Notes: a model not told the origin generated them from the letters alone. A DNA stretch of 8,509 nucleotides from Saprospiraceae bacterium (GCA_020852155.1 JADZBJ010000081.1:1-8509); one strand, 5' to 3'; positions 1 to 5,996 are shown, counted from the first letter of the stretch. Numbers and translations are program-made.

Positions 1-484
1 CGCGAATATCGCCGATGGCTTTGGTGACAATACCCAGCGTAAAGACCGGAATTTCGGCGTAATACTTCAGTTTGGCGTCTTCATTGGTGCCGCCTTTCAT
101 TTTCAGACCGAATGGAATTTCGATGTAATTGATGCGATAGTGCAGTTTTGCATTCAAAGGCAGTGTGTCGAATTTGGTGGTTTCGCTGAGTTCTGACTGA
201 TTCCAGAAAATGCCTGATGAATAGCCATTTTGAAGCGTACCGCCCTGACTTAAACCAAAACCGAGTCCGCTGACGAATGCATAATTTCCCTGAAAGTAGT
301 ACTCGCCCATCATACCGACTTTCAGGCCGAGGTTGGTGCCGGCGCCTTCGATTAATTTATCGGTCGTACGCATCCACGAGAAAGAAGGCGACGCCTGAAA
401 GCCAAAGCGGAAAGGTTTTTCCTGAGCGGACAATGAAGCCAGGCAGAGTACAAAGAAGGTGGCTAAAAGAGCAATTTTTTTCAT
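1..484 (-). CDS. Outer-membrane beta-barrel protein (PorT-like), 3' part outside window
   Basis: The reading frame is open from the ATG at 484-482 to the left edge, giving 161 codons of N-terminal sequence with the C-terminus missing. It starts with a clear signal peptide (MKKIALLATFFVLCLASLSA, then Gln21) of the Bacteroidota type ending Ser-Ala|Gln. The mature part alternates hydrophobic and polar residues with Gly- and aromatic-rich strands (FRFGFQASPSFSWM, GLKVGMMGEYYF, YAFVSGLGFGLSQGG), and then a conserved-looking Tyr-Ile-Glu-Ile-Pro-Phe-Gly-Leu-Lys stretch near residue 120. That pattern is typical of small outer-membrane barrels of the PorT/OMP_b-brl_2 group, which often start a strand with YxEIP. 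No specific cargo or partner can be named. It is transcribed divergently from the DUF2306 gene across a 169-bp spacer. Confidence 0.85.
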   Translation of the reverse strand, partial: MKKIALLATFFVLCLASLSAQEKPFRFGFQASPSFSWMRTTDKLIEGAGTNLGLKVGMMGEYYFQGNYAFVSGLGFGLSQGGTLQNGYSSGIFWNQSELSETTKFDTLPLNAKLHYRINYIEIPFGLKMKGGTNEDAKLKYYAEIPVFTLGIVTKAIGDIR

Positions 485-507
485 ATTGAGCGTTTTTTTG
501 CGTTGTT

Positions 508-548
508 TTTTAAAAAAGCAGCCATGTGCTGAAATTTTAAAAAAGCAG
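508..548. repeat. Pair of 14-bp direct repeats in the divergent OMP/DUF2306 spacer
   Basis: The 14-mer TTTTAAAAAAGCAG occurs exactly at 508-521 and again at 535-548, with starts 27 bp apart. The first copy sits in a T6A6 palindrome (506-517). The copies lie 24-65 bp upstream of the outer-membrane gene start (484, minus strand) and about 105 bp upstream of the DUF2306 start. They could be regulator half-sites or AT-rich promoter upstream elements. I saw no convincing TAnnTTTG box in this spacer; the nearest is AATGTTTG at 555-562 on the plus strand, with one mismatch. Confidence 0.45.
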
Positions 549-653
549 TGATTCAATGTTTGGGTGTGAACTGAATTTCGCCGCTAAAATCCAAAAAATT
601 CAAGAATCCAGCATGGAAATTTAAACAACCTCTTAGCATTTAAAATCTATCGT

Positions 654-1280
654 ATGAGCAAGAAAGCACTCTGGCCCGTTGCCATTTTAGCCACCCTGAT
701 TGCCTTTTATCCAATGGCCTACTGGGTAGCGGGCCATAATTTCGGATTACTCACCCAAAAAGACCCCGGGTTGCTGGCCTCGCAAGCGTATCGGCTGTTC
801 TTTTTTACGCATATCAGTTTCGGCGGATTGGCTTTGCTGACGGGGTGGATGCAATTTGTGTCATCGTTCAGGCAGAAACGGCCTGCAATACACCGGCTGC
901 TGGGGAAATTCTACGTGATTTCGGTCATTCTTTCAGGGGTGGCTGGTTTGGTTGTTGCTTTTAAGGCTACGGGCGGATTGATAGCAGCCTTGGGATTCAT
1001 GCTATTGGGCCTGGTGTGGCTGATAACGACCATTCGGGCATGGCTTGTCGCTTTGCAAAAAGACTTTGCGGCGCATGAAAAATGGATGATTTACAGTTAT
1101 GCCGCCTGTTTTGCGGCCGTGACGCTTCGATTGCTGTTGCCTTTGCTTATCATCCTGCACAAAGGTGAATTTGAACCGGCCTACCGTATTGTTGCCTGGC
1201 TGTGCTGGGTGCCTAATTTACTGGTTGCGTATTTTCTGACTGCAAAAAAGCAGAAGGCGAGCGTCCGGTCGCTTTCTTGA
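654..1280 (+). CDS. DUF2306 family integral membrane protein
   Basis: This 208-residue protein is almost entirely hydrophobic, with about six predicted membrane spans near residues 8-26, 50-69, 86-104, 108-127, 146-164 and 176-195. Landmarks of DUF2306 are visible: His53 followed by Gly57/58 and Gly64-x-x-Gln67-Phe, Arg76-x-x-x-His80-Arg-x-x-Gly84, and a late His141-x-x-Trp144-Met-Ile...Ser-Tyr followed by Ala-Val-Thr157-Leu-Arg159. Length fits the family, about 200 residues. The biochemical role of DUF2306 is unknown; the conserved intramembrane histidines hint at cofactor or metal binding, which is inference. The start is the first ATG after an AT-rich leader with no Shine-Dalgarno, as usual in this phylum. 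Its 3' end overlaps the convergent AraC gene by 68 bp. Nothing nearby ties it to a pathway. Confidence 0.85.
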   Translation: MSKKALWPVAILATLIAFYPMAYWVAGHNFGLLTQKDPGLLASQAYRLFFFTHISFGGLALLTGWMQFVSSFRQKRPAIHRLLGKFYVISVILSGVAGLVVAFKATGGLIAALGFMLLGLVWLITTIRAWLVALQKDFAAHEKWMIYSYAACFAAVTLRLLLPLLIILHKGEFEPAYRIVAWLCWVPNLLVAYFLTAKKQKASVRSLS

Positions 1281-2388
1281 AATATCGGTTAAAGGCTGTT
1301 TTTGAATTAAATCCGCAATCCAGCGCGAGCGCCAGAATAGTAAAGCGCCGACTGTCGGGTTCTGCTATTTTTTTCAGAAATGCCTCAATGCGCAGGTTGT
1401 TGATGTAATCGTAAAAATTCTTCCCTTCCCGCTCGTTGATCACCTGCGACAGGTAATTGGGGTGAGCATTCAGCCGTGCGGCCAAATCAGCCAGCGAAAG
1501 TTCGGATTCTTTATAAAGTTCTTCTTCCTGCATCGTTTTCAACAGCATTCTGTGGAGTTCGTCAGCGCCCTCTTTGGATAGTCCTGATTTTTCATATTTT
1601 TTTCGGGTTGGCGCATCGTTTTCGTCCTGTTCAAACAACAGGTCGCCGATGGATTCATTGGAAGGCAAAATATGGGCGGATTCGAGGCTGTTTCGGGCGT
1701 CATCAAGGGCTGGCGCATTCGAAAAAACGCCGACTTGCCGAATGCCAAAGTAGCCAATTGTCATGACCAATACGGATGAAAGCCCGAAAATTATGGGGTC
1801 CGAACCTAAAAGCACAGCTACGTATATGGTTAGCATACCGTAGATCCAGATTTGAAGCCAGCGCAAATTGACGTTTTCCTCATACGACAACAATTCGGCA
1901 ATGGCCCGGCGATGTCGTTGCAAAAGTCGGTGTGAAAAAAAGATGTACACGACCCCTGAAAGCACATTGGCGACGGACATTACGATGAAAAAAATGGCAT
2001 AATCGCGGGGGTCTAAAGTCACTTCAATTTTCTTTTCTACCGGCAACATCATAAACGGGATCATGTACAGGCACACGGCCAATGCCGGCAAAAAATGCGC
2101 AAACCAGAATCGGGGTAAGTGCCCGCGCGTGAGTGCGGCTACATACAAATACAGCAGTGGCGGGTGAATAATCGGAAACGGCACAGCGACGCCGATCAGC
2201 CAGGGATAATTGCGTATGTCTGAGGTGACAAAAAAGTAGTACAGGCAAACATGTATGCCAATAACCGCCAGCCAAACTGCCAATACCACGTCTGCGACGC
2301 TTTTCCCTTTTTTGCCAACCAGCAAAAGCGCAAGGAAAAAAGCCAGTGAAAAACCAATGATGTATAACATATCCGAATACGGCCTCAA
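1213..2388 (-). CDS. Membrane-anchored AraC-family transcriptional regulator (7 spans + HTH_18)
   Basis: The protein has 391 residues in two parts. Residues ~8-216 contain about seven hydrophobic spans with short loops, ending at a charged linker (~220-285). Residues ~297-385 form an AraC/XylS DNA-binding domain. Its first helix-turn-helix starts LSLADLAARLNAHPNYLSQ, and the second reads FTILALALDCGFNSKTAFNR followed by the signature FKKATGRSPSAF. This build is common in Bacteroidota and is thought to let a membrane domain gate a DNA-binding domain from the inner membrane; the signal is not known. It is the last gene of a minus-strand kinase-regulator-AraC series, 230 bp after the response regulator, so it may also have its own promoter; three 22-bp direct repeats lie in that gap. 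An ATG at residue 7 (2370) is an alternative start. The last ~10 residues after the HTH lie in the overlap with the DUF2306 gene. Confidence 0.9.
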   Translation of the reverse strand: MRPYSDMLYIIGFSLAFFLALLLVGKKGKSVADVVLAVWLAVIGIHVCLYYFFVTSDIRNYPWLIGVAVPFPIIHPPLLYLYVAALTRGHLPRFWFAHFLPALAVCLYMIPFMMLPVEKKIEVTLDPRDYAIFFIVMSVANVLSGVVYIFFSHRLLQRHRRAIAELLSYEENVNLRWLQIWIYGMLTIYVAVLLGSDPIIFGLSSVLVMTIGYFGIRQVGVFSNAPALDDARNSLESAHILPSNESIGDLLFEQDENDAPTRKKYEKSGLSKEGADELHRMLLKTMQEEELYKESELSLADLAARLNAHPNYLSQVINEREGKNFYDYINNLRIEAFLKKIAEPDSRRFTILALALDCGFNSKTAFNRYFKKATGRSPSAFLQSENTQPVN

Positions 2389-2479
2389 ATATCCACAAGA
2401 CCTTTATTATTCAAGCGAATGCTCGATGAAAGGTGCGTTTGACTCCACAAGCGTCATACCGGAAGGAGGGCCGAAATCC

Positions 2480-2545
2480 ATGCAATTTCAAAATTTTGGC
2501 TATGTAATTTCAAGATATTTTTCATGTAAATTCAAAATTTATGAC
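2480..2545 (-). promoter_or_regulatory. Three 22-bp direct repeats upstream of the AraC gene (candidate operator array)
   Basis: Three consecutive units with an exact 22-bp period cover 2480-2501, 2502-2523 and 2524-2545. Read on the minus strand, the shared core is TTGAAATTGCAT, TTGAAATTACAT and TTGAATTTACAT, so 10 of 12 positions are invariant. The array begins 92 bp upstream of the AraC start codon and lies wholly in the 230-bp gap after the response-regulator gene. A 22-bp period (two helical turns) places all copies on one DNA face, as for many activator sites, including LytTR proteins (9-bp cores 12-13 bp apart) and AraC proteins. The core lacks the GTT of the classical LytTR consensus, so AraC autoregulation is at least as likely. 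Confidence 0.5.
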
Positions 2546-2618
2546 CAGCAACGCACCCAATACGACGTCCGTGGCTGGCAAATCTGGTCATTACATCTTC
2601 AGCATAACGGTCGTCAAT

Positions 2619-3332
2619 TCAGCGTCCGAAAACAGCCATGACCACGGCGTCTTTACGTTCGCGGCTCACCGGAATTTTCAATTTTTCCAGATTAAGCAAA
2701 TTGCCATCGAGGCTTTGTACAAAGCGTTTGGCCACGATCCAGGATTTGTGCGTACGGATGAATGCATCGGCAGGTAGCCATTCTTCCATATTTTTCATGC
2801 TTTCAAGGGTAATATAATGCCGCGTGCGACAGATAATTTTGATGTACTCGCGCATGCCCTCGACGGCGACAATATCGTCAATCGCTATTTTCTCGAGGCG
2901 ACCATCCACCTTACAAACCAGATGCTGAGGCGTAGAAGCGGGTTCCGCCGTTGCTGTAATTGGCGAGGAACGATTGAGGTGTGCCCGCGCCTTGCCGACG
3001 GCCTGTAAAAAACGCTCGAAAGCAAAAGGCTTGAGCAAATAATCCACGGCATTCAGGTTATACGCATCCACCGCATGTTCGGAATACGCCGTTGTGAAAA
3101 TCGTGACCGGCGGATTGGGCAGCGACCGCAACAAGGTGGTGCCACTCAGCATGGGCATCTGAATGTCAAGAAACATGATGTCAATCGTTTCGCGTTGCAA
3201 AAAATCCAGGGCCTCCTCCGGCGCCGTAAATCGCCCTTTCACCTGCAAATCAGGCAACTGAGCGCAAAAATTTTCCAGCAACTGCAACGCCAGATGCTCA
3301 TCGTCCAGCAACAAAACAGAGTATGTACGCAT
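2619..3332 (-). CDS. LytTR-type response regulator (LytR/AlgR family)
   Basis: The protein has 237 residues: an N-terminal receiver domain (~3-118), a Ser/Thr/Pro/Ala-rich linker (~119-134) and a C-terminal LytTR DNA-binding domain (~135-235). Receiver residues are all present: acidic pair Asp10/Asp11, phospho-acceptor Asp56 in FLDIQMP, Thr80/Thr81 in the switch strand and Lys101 in LLKPF. The LytTR part shows IVAVEGMREYIKI and the late FIRTHKSWIV motif of the family. It should be phosphorylated by the LytS-like kinase encoded just upstream on the same strand, 134 bp away, and then bind direct repeats through its LytTR domain. Such repeats with LytTR spacing are present in the kinase/hydroxylase divergent promoter (4632-4718). 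The start ATG is immediately before the first receiver strand. Confidence 0.93.
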   Translation of the reverse strand: MRTYSVLLLDDEHLALQLLENFCAQLPDLQVKGRFTAPEEALDFLQRETIDIMFLDIQMPMLSGTTLLRSLPNPPVTIFTTAYSEHAVDAYNLNAVDYLLKPFAFERFLQAVGKARAHLNRSSPITATAEPASTPQHLVCKVDGRLEKIAIDDIVAVEGMREYIKIICRTRHYITLESMKNMEEWLPADAFIRTHKSWIVAKRFVQSLDGNLLNLEKLKIPVSRERKDAVVMAVFGR

Positions 3333-3370
3333 TTTTTTGAAGTGATAATGTGATGATGCCTCATAAGTTA

Positions 3371-3445
3371 TAACCGCTAATGACGCTAAAAAACGCTAAG
3401 TTTTTGATTTTCAAAATTTTGCGCTTTTAGCGTCATTCGCGGTTA
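3371..3445. repeat. 21-bp inverted repeat (one mismatch) between kinase and response-regulator genes
   Basis: The left arm 3371-3391 (TAACCGCTAATGACGCTAAA + A) and right arm 3425-3445 are reverse complements at 20 of 21 positions, separated by a 33-nt loop. The loop holds a second small hairpin, TTTTGA/TCAAAA (3402-3407/3411-3416). It fills most of the 134-bp gap between the two signalling genes, so an operon transcript would carry it. It could act as an intercistronic stem that alters the kinase:regulator ratio, as a partial terminator (no clean U-tract after the stem on the minus strand), or as a genome-wide intergenic repeat built on the word CGCTAA. Confidence 0.6.
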
Positions 3446-3466
3446 ATCATAAAAAGCACAGAATTA

Positions 3467-4516
3467 CTACTTGTGAGCCGCCCCCATCAAAACCGGGGTT
3501 ACGAGTCGGACATGAAAAACCTGATCGCGGGTTGAATATTCAAGGGTATAATCGTCGGGGTAGAGCAGTTGCAATCGTCGGCGCATGTTTTCCAGACCGA
3601 CGCCACCAACCTTGTCTTTTTGTTGGTCATTGGGATTAAAAGTATTTTCAGTGGTCATTTCAAGCCTTGGTCCGGGCAGTATTTCAAGGTTTATACGGCA
3701 ATAGGCTTTCGGATTTTTATTAAAATCAGCGTGTTTGAAACAGTTTTCAAGCAAAGGAATCAACATCATCGGTTCGATATGGTATGACTCGACGCGCCCG
3801 TTTATGCTGAATTGTATATCAGGTTTGACGGCGTGTTGCATGGAAAACAGTTCGATAAAATTGCGCATCTCCTCCACTTCTCTACTCAAAGCCGCTTTAT
3901 CCTTCTGGCTTTCATAAATCACATAACGAAGCAGTCCGCTGAGTTTGACCAGCAGAGGCGCCGCCTGCGGCGAGCCGACCACCACGAGGCTGTACAGGTT
4001 ATTCAAAGCATTGAACAGAAAATGCGGATTGATCTGCGCCTTCAGTAATTGAAGTTCCGCGGCCTGTTTTTCGGCCAGCAAAGCCAGGTTGTCCATTTCG
4101 CGCCGGTAGCGATTGAGCAATAGCCTGTAAATGACGCCTACCACCGCAAAAATGAATGAGGTAGCCAGCACAAAAAGTCCCAGTCGTCCCTCCGGCGACA
4201 CAACCAATACGCCCTCGCTCACCAAATACTTCGTCAGTATGACCGCGTGCATAAAATACCGCACCGTGCAAACCAGCGTAAACAACAGGAAACCCCTGAT
4301 GAAAAAATGCCCGTATTGCGCCTTTTCATAATAGCGATCAACCAACCAGACGTGCCCGTAAAACACCGTAGCCAACAAGCCAAAATTGCCAAATGACAGC
4401 GTGATTGCCTCCAGTGCCGGAAAATTCCAGGACAATACGACCAGAAAAAAAACGGACATGAACAGCCAGACAGCCAGGTGAGCGCCAATGGCAGTGCGTC
4501 GGTTAGTTAGTAACAT
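3467..4516 (-). CDS. LytS-like sensor histidine kinase (His_kinase PF06580 type)
   Basis: With the start at ATG 4516-4514 the protein has 349 residues. Four hydrophobic spans are visible (~14-32, 43-60, 72-94, 112-134), followed by a short helical linker and the kinase core. The phospho-acceptor is His165 in AQINPHFLFNALNNL, the hallmark of PF06580. ATP-binding features follow: Asn258 in LIPLLENCFKHA (N box) and a glycine loop GGVGLENMRRRL at ~304-315. It senses an unknown signal at the inner membrane, with no large extracytoplasmic domain, and should phosphorylate the LytTR regulator encoded next. The frame stays open to another ATG at 4594, but that extension translates the AATGATR tandem repeat and lies at or above the candidate -7 box, so I prefer the internal Met just before the first membrane span. 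Confidence 0.92.
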   Translation of the reverse strand: MLLTNRRTAIGAHLAVWLFMSVFFLVVLSWNFPALEAITLSFGNFGLLATVFYGHVWLVDRYYEKAQYGHFFIRGFLLFTLVCTVRYFMHAVILTKYLVSEGVLVVSPEGRLGLFVLATSFIFAVVGVIYRLLLNRYRREMDNLALLAEKQAAELQLLKAQINPHFLFNALNNLYSLVVVGSPQAAPLLVKLSGLLRYVIYESQKDKAALSREVEEMRNFIELFSMQHAVKPDIQFSINGRVESYHIEPMMLIPLLENCFKHADFNKNPKAYCRINLEILPGPRLEMTTENTFNPNDQQKDKVGGVGLENMRRRLQLLYPDDYTLEYSTRDQVFHVRLVTPVLMGAAHK

Positions 4517-4520
4517 GGAT

Positions 4521-4551
4521 AATGATAAATGATGAATGATAAATGATGAAT
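4521..4551. repeat. AATGATA/AATGATG heptamer tandem repeat in the kinase leader
   Basis: Four perfect alternating heptamers (AATGATA, AATGATG, AATGATA, AATGATG) plus a partial AAT run from 4521 to 4551, equal to two exact 14-bp copies. They end 4 bp upstream of the chosen kinase start codon at 4516, where a ribosome would load. Gain or loss of a unit would change leader length. If the upstream ATG at 4594 were ever used, a 7-bp change would shift the frame. Confidence 0.75.
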
Positions 4552-4591
4552 ACTTAACCAGGGTGGTGGCCAATTTTGACTGATAACGGGT

Positions 4592-4599
4592 CAAAAATA
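4592..4599 (-). promoter_or_regulatory. Candidate -7 box (TATTTTTG) for the kinase operon
   Basis: On the minus strand positions 4599-4592 read TATTTTTG, a full match to the Bacteroidota -7 consensus TAnnTTTG. It would start transcription near 4585, about 70 nt ahead of the kinase ATG. I found no good TTG -33 element at the usual spacing. That fits an activator-dependent promoter: the proximal LytTR-like core (4632-4640) ends 32 bp upstream of this box. Confidence 0.4.
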
Positions 4600-4628
4600 G
4601 TAGTAAAGGCTGCTAAAACGCCGATTTT

Positions 4629-4721
4629 TCAAACAACGGCAGGATATTATCAACCAACGGTAATCGGGCGGCTCGAAGGATGGTTTTTACCGTTGGCTGA
4701 AAAAATCAAACCGCTGGTTGA
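4629..4721. promoter_or_regulatory. Four LytTR-type sites as two opposed direct-repeat pairs
   Basis: A 12-bp motif, TCAACCAACGGT, occurs four times: plus strand at 4629-4640 (10/12) and 4650-4661 (reference copy); minus strand at 4689-4700 and 4710-4721 (each 11/12). Each pair is spaced exactly 21 bp start to start. Written in the other sense, the 9-bp cores are ACCGTTGGT (minus, 4661-4653), GCCGTTGTT (minus, 4640-4632), ACCGTTGGC (plus, 4689-4697) and ACCGCTGGT (plus, 4710-4718). The published LytTR consensus is [TA][AC][CA]GTTN[AG][TG] in direct repeats 12-13 bp apart; here both gaps are 12 bp. The first core matches fully and the others have 1-2 mismatches. One pair points to the kinase and the other to the hydroxylase. 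The cognate regulator is probably the LytTR protein encoded at 2619-3332. Confidence 0.7.
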
Positions 4722-4738
4722 ATGCTTTTGCAGCACGG

Positions 4739-4787
4739 AAACGGAGGGGCGCACTTTTGTCTCACACAACAAAAATCACCTCCGTTT
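4739..4787 (+). promoter_or_regulatory. Dyad abutting the hydroxylase start codon, with an embedded -7-like box
   Basis: AAACGGAGG (4739-4747) and CCTCCGTTT (4779-4787) form a perfect 9-bp inverted repeat whose right arm touches the ATG at 4788. An inner 6-bp stem, TTTTGT/ACAAAA (4755-4760/4769-4774), nests inside it. If transcribed whole, it would fold over the translation start. However, CACTTTTG at 4752-4759 is one mismatch from TAnnTTTG and lies 33 bp after the last LytTR-like core, matching the geometry on the kinase side. If that box is the promoter, only the right half is in the mRNA and the dyad would act as DNA. Confidence 0.4.
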
Positions 4788-5993
4788 ATGCAACCCTACA
4801 TTGAGAGTATCGGCAAAACATACGGCGTATTTCCGGCATGGGTACTGATGTTTCTTCTGGTATTTATGCGCTATGCTGTGATGGCATCCATTTTTTACGG
4901 CATCTTTTATGTGCTGTTTCGCCAACATTTTTTCCCTTTTAAAATTCAGCAGAAATATCCGAAATCGGCTGAAATAGTACGCGAACTCGGCTATTCGCTA
5001 CTCACAGCGGCCATTTTTGCCTCTATGGCTTTCGGCGTATATGCGCTTCGAAAAATGGGCATGGGGCGGCTGTATTTCGACATCTCCGAACGCGGCTGGG
5101 TTTACTACATTTTCTCGCTGGCGTTCATCATCGTCCTGCACGACGCGTATTTCTACTGGATTCACCGCCTGATGCACCATCCGCGCTTGTTCAAGCATTT
5201 GCACAAGGTGCACCACCTGTCGCACAACCCGACGCCCTACACGGCATTTGCCTTTCACCCGCTGGAAGCCGTCGTTGAGTTCGGCATCATCCCGATCATC
5301 GCGCTGTTCATGCCGATTCACGTGTCGGCCCTGCTGATTTTTACCATCTGGTCTATCTTTTTTAATGTGATGGGGCACACAGGTTTTGAATTTGCCCCCA
5401 AAGGCGCGACACGTCACCCGTTTTGGAAATGGATCAGCACGCCCACGCACCACAACATGCACCACCAGCAAGGCAATTACAATTTCAGCCTGTATTTCAA
5501 CTGGTGGGATCGGTGGATGGGCACCAACAACCCGCGCTACGACGAGGTATTTGACGATGTGAAAAAACGCGCCCTGATGCAAAAAGCGTCCGCTATGCTA
5601 CTCATGCTCATCGGATTTTCAGGTGGAATCATGGCTCAAAACAGCAACCGCGACGCCTTCATTGATCAACAAATCGAGGCCATCCAAAAAGGCGACTATC
5701 AACCGCCTGAAACCCGCGCCGCACAAATAGATACCTGGATGAAAAACGACCTCCAACTGCGCGACGACCAGATCAATCCGATACACGACATCAACCTACG
5801 CTATGCCCTCCGCACCGAACACGACATCGCCAAAGCAGACATCAGTATGTGGTCGAAGTATCTGAAAATCAAAGACATACAAGACGAAAAAGACGTAGAG
5901 TTAAAACGCATTCTGGACAAAACCCAATTCAAAAAATACGCCGCCTTCCGCGATGACGTACTCTGGAAAGCCGTCAGGAAATTGATTTTTTAA
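4788..5993 (+). CDS. Sterol desaturase/fatty acid hydroxylase family protein with fused C-terminal LTXXQ-like domain
   Basis: From ATG 4788 the protein has 401 residues. Residues 1-263 are a membrane di-iron hydroxylase: hydrophobic spans at ~12-42, 65-86, 105-126 and 160-195, and the histidine clusters HDAYFYWIHRLMHH (118-131), HLHKVHH (137-143), His146, His157, His197 and THHNMHH (220-226), which bind two irons at the cytoplasmic face. The family oxidises C-H bonds of lipids or sterols with O2; the substrate here is unknown. The family's usual end lies near the DRWMGT motif and FDDVKKR (to ~262). Beyond it, residues 264-284 look like a signal peptide or extra span, and 285-401 carry two LTXXQ-like motifs (LRDDQ 324-328, LDKTQ 376-380) as in Spy/CpxP-type periplasmic proteins. 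The frame is also open upstream to 4722, but that would translate the LytTR-site and dyad region, so 4788 is preferred. Confidence 0.88.
   Translation: MQPYIESIGKTYGVFPAWVLMFLLVFMRYAVMASIFYGIFYVLFRQHFFPFKIQQKYPKSAEIVRELGYSLLTAAIFASMAFGVYALRKMGMGRLYFDISERGWVYYIFSLAFIIVLHDAYFYWIHRLMHHPRLFKHLHKVHHLSHNPTPYTAFAFHPLEAVVEFGIIPIIALFMPIHVSALLIFTIWSIFFNVMGHTGFEFAPKGATRHPFWKWISTPTHHNMHHQQGNYNFSLYFNWWDRWMGTNNPRYDEVFDDVKKRALMQKASAMLLMLIGFSGGIMAQNSNRDAFIDQQIEAIQKGDYQPPETRAAQIDTWMKNDLQLRDDQINPIHDINLRYALRTEHDIAKADISMWSKYLKIKDIQDEKDVELKRILDKTQFKKYAAFRDDVLWKAVRKLIF
5577..5993 (+). other. C-terminal module of the hydroxylase gene that resembles a separate secreted LTXXQ-type protein
   Basis: An in-frame ATG at 5577 begins a stretch that by itself would be a 138-residue exported protein: MQKASAMLLMLIGFSGGIMA, then Gln, is a textbook Bacteroidota signal peptide with an Ala|Gln cleavage site. 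A helical, highly charged domain follows, with LRDDQ and LDKTQ at positions equivalent to LTXXQ motifs and 52 residues apart. Three explanations fit: a true fusion whose hydrophobic segment becomes a further membrane span, placing the domain in the periplasm; two overlapping products from an internal start; or a lost stop codon or sequence error joining two genes. The sequence alone does not decide. Assignment to the LTXXQ family is tentative. Confidence 0.45.
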
Positions 5994-5996
5994 TGC

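Noticed and set aside
277..489. Plus-strand 70-residue frame at the left end
   Set aside because: It is antisense to the outer-membrane barrel gene, which has a clear signal peptide and strand pattern; the plus frame is Arg/Ser-rich without a domain.
2024..2398. 124-residue minus-strand frame overlapping the AraC gene in another phase
   Set aside because: It is a frame-shifted shadow of the seven-span region of the AraC protein, with Cys/Trp/Arg-rich composition.
2603..2611. Single LytTR-like core (ACCGTTATG, minus strand) near the end of the response-regulator gene
   Set aside because: It matches 8 of 9 positions, but there is no partner core at 21-22 bp, so it was not counted as a site.
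4517..4594. 26-residue N-terminal extension of the histidine kinase
   Set aside because: It translates the AATGATR repeat and its ATG lies within or upstream of the candidate -7 box. The internal ATG at 4516 is followed directly by the first membrane span.
4722..4787. 22-residue N-terminal extension of the hydroxylase
   Set aside because: The sequence covers the dyad and promoter-like box and has no family similarity. The ATG at 4788 leads straight into the first membrane region.
4998..5582. 194-residue minus-strand frame within the hydroxylase gene
   Set aside because: It is antisense to the histidine-motif region, with a His/Val/Arg-rich composition that mirrors the real gene; no plausible domain.
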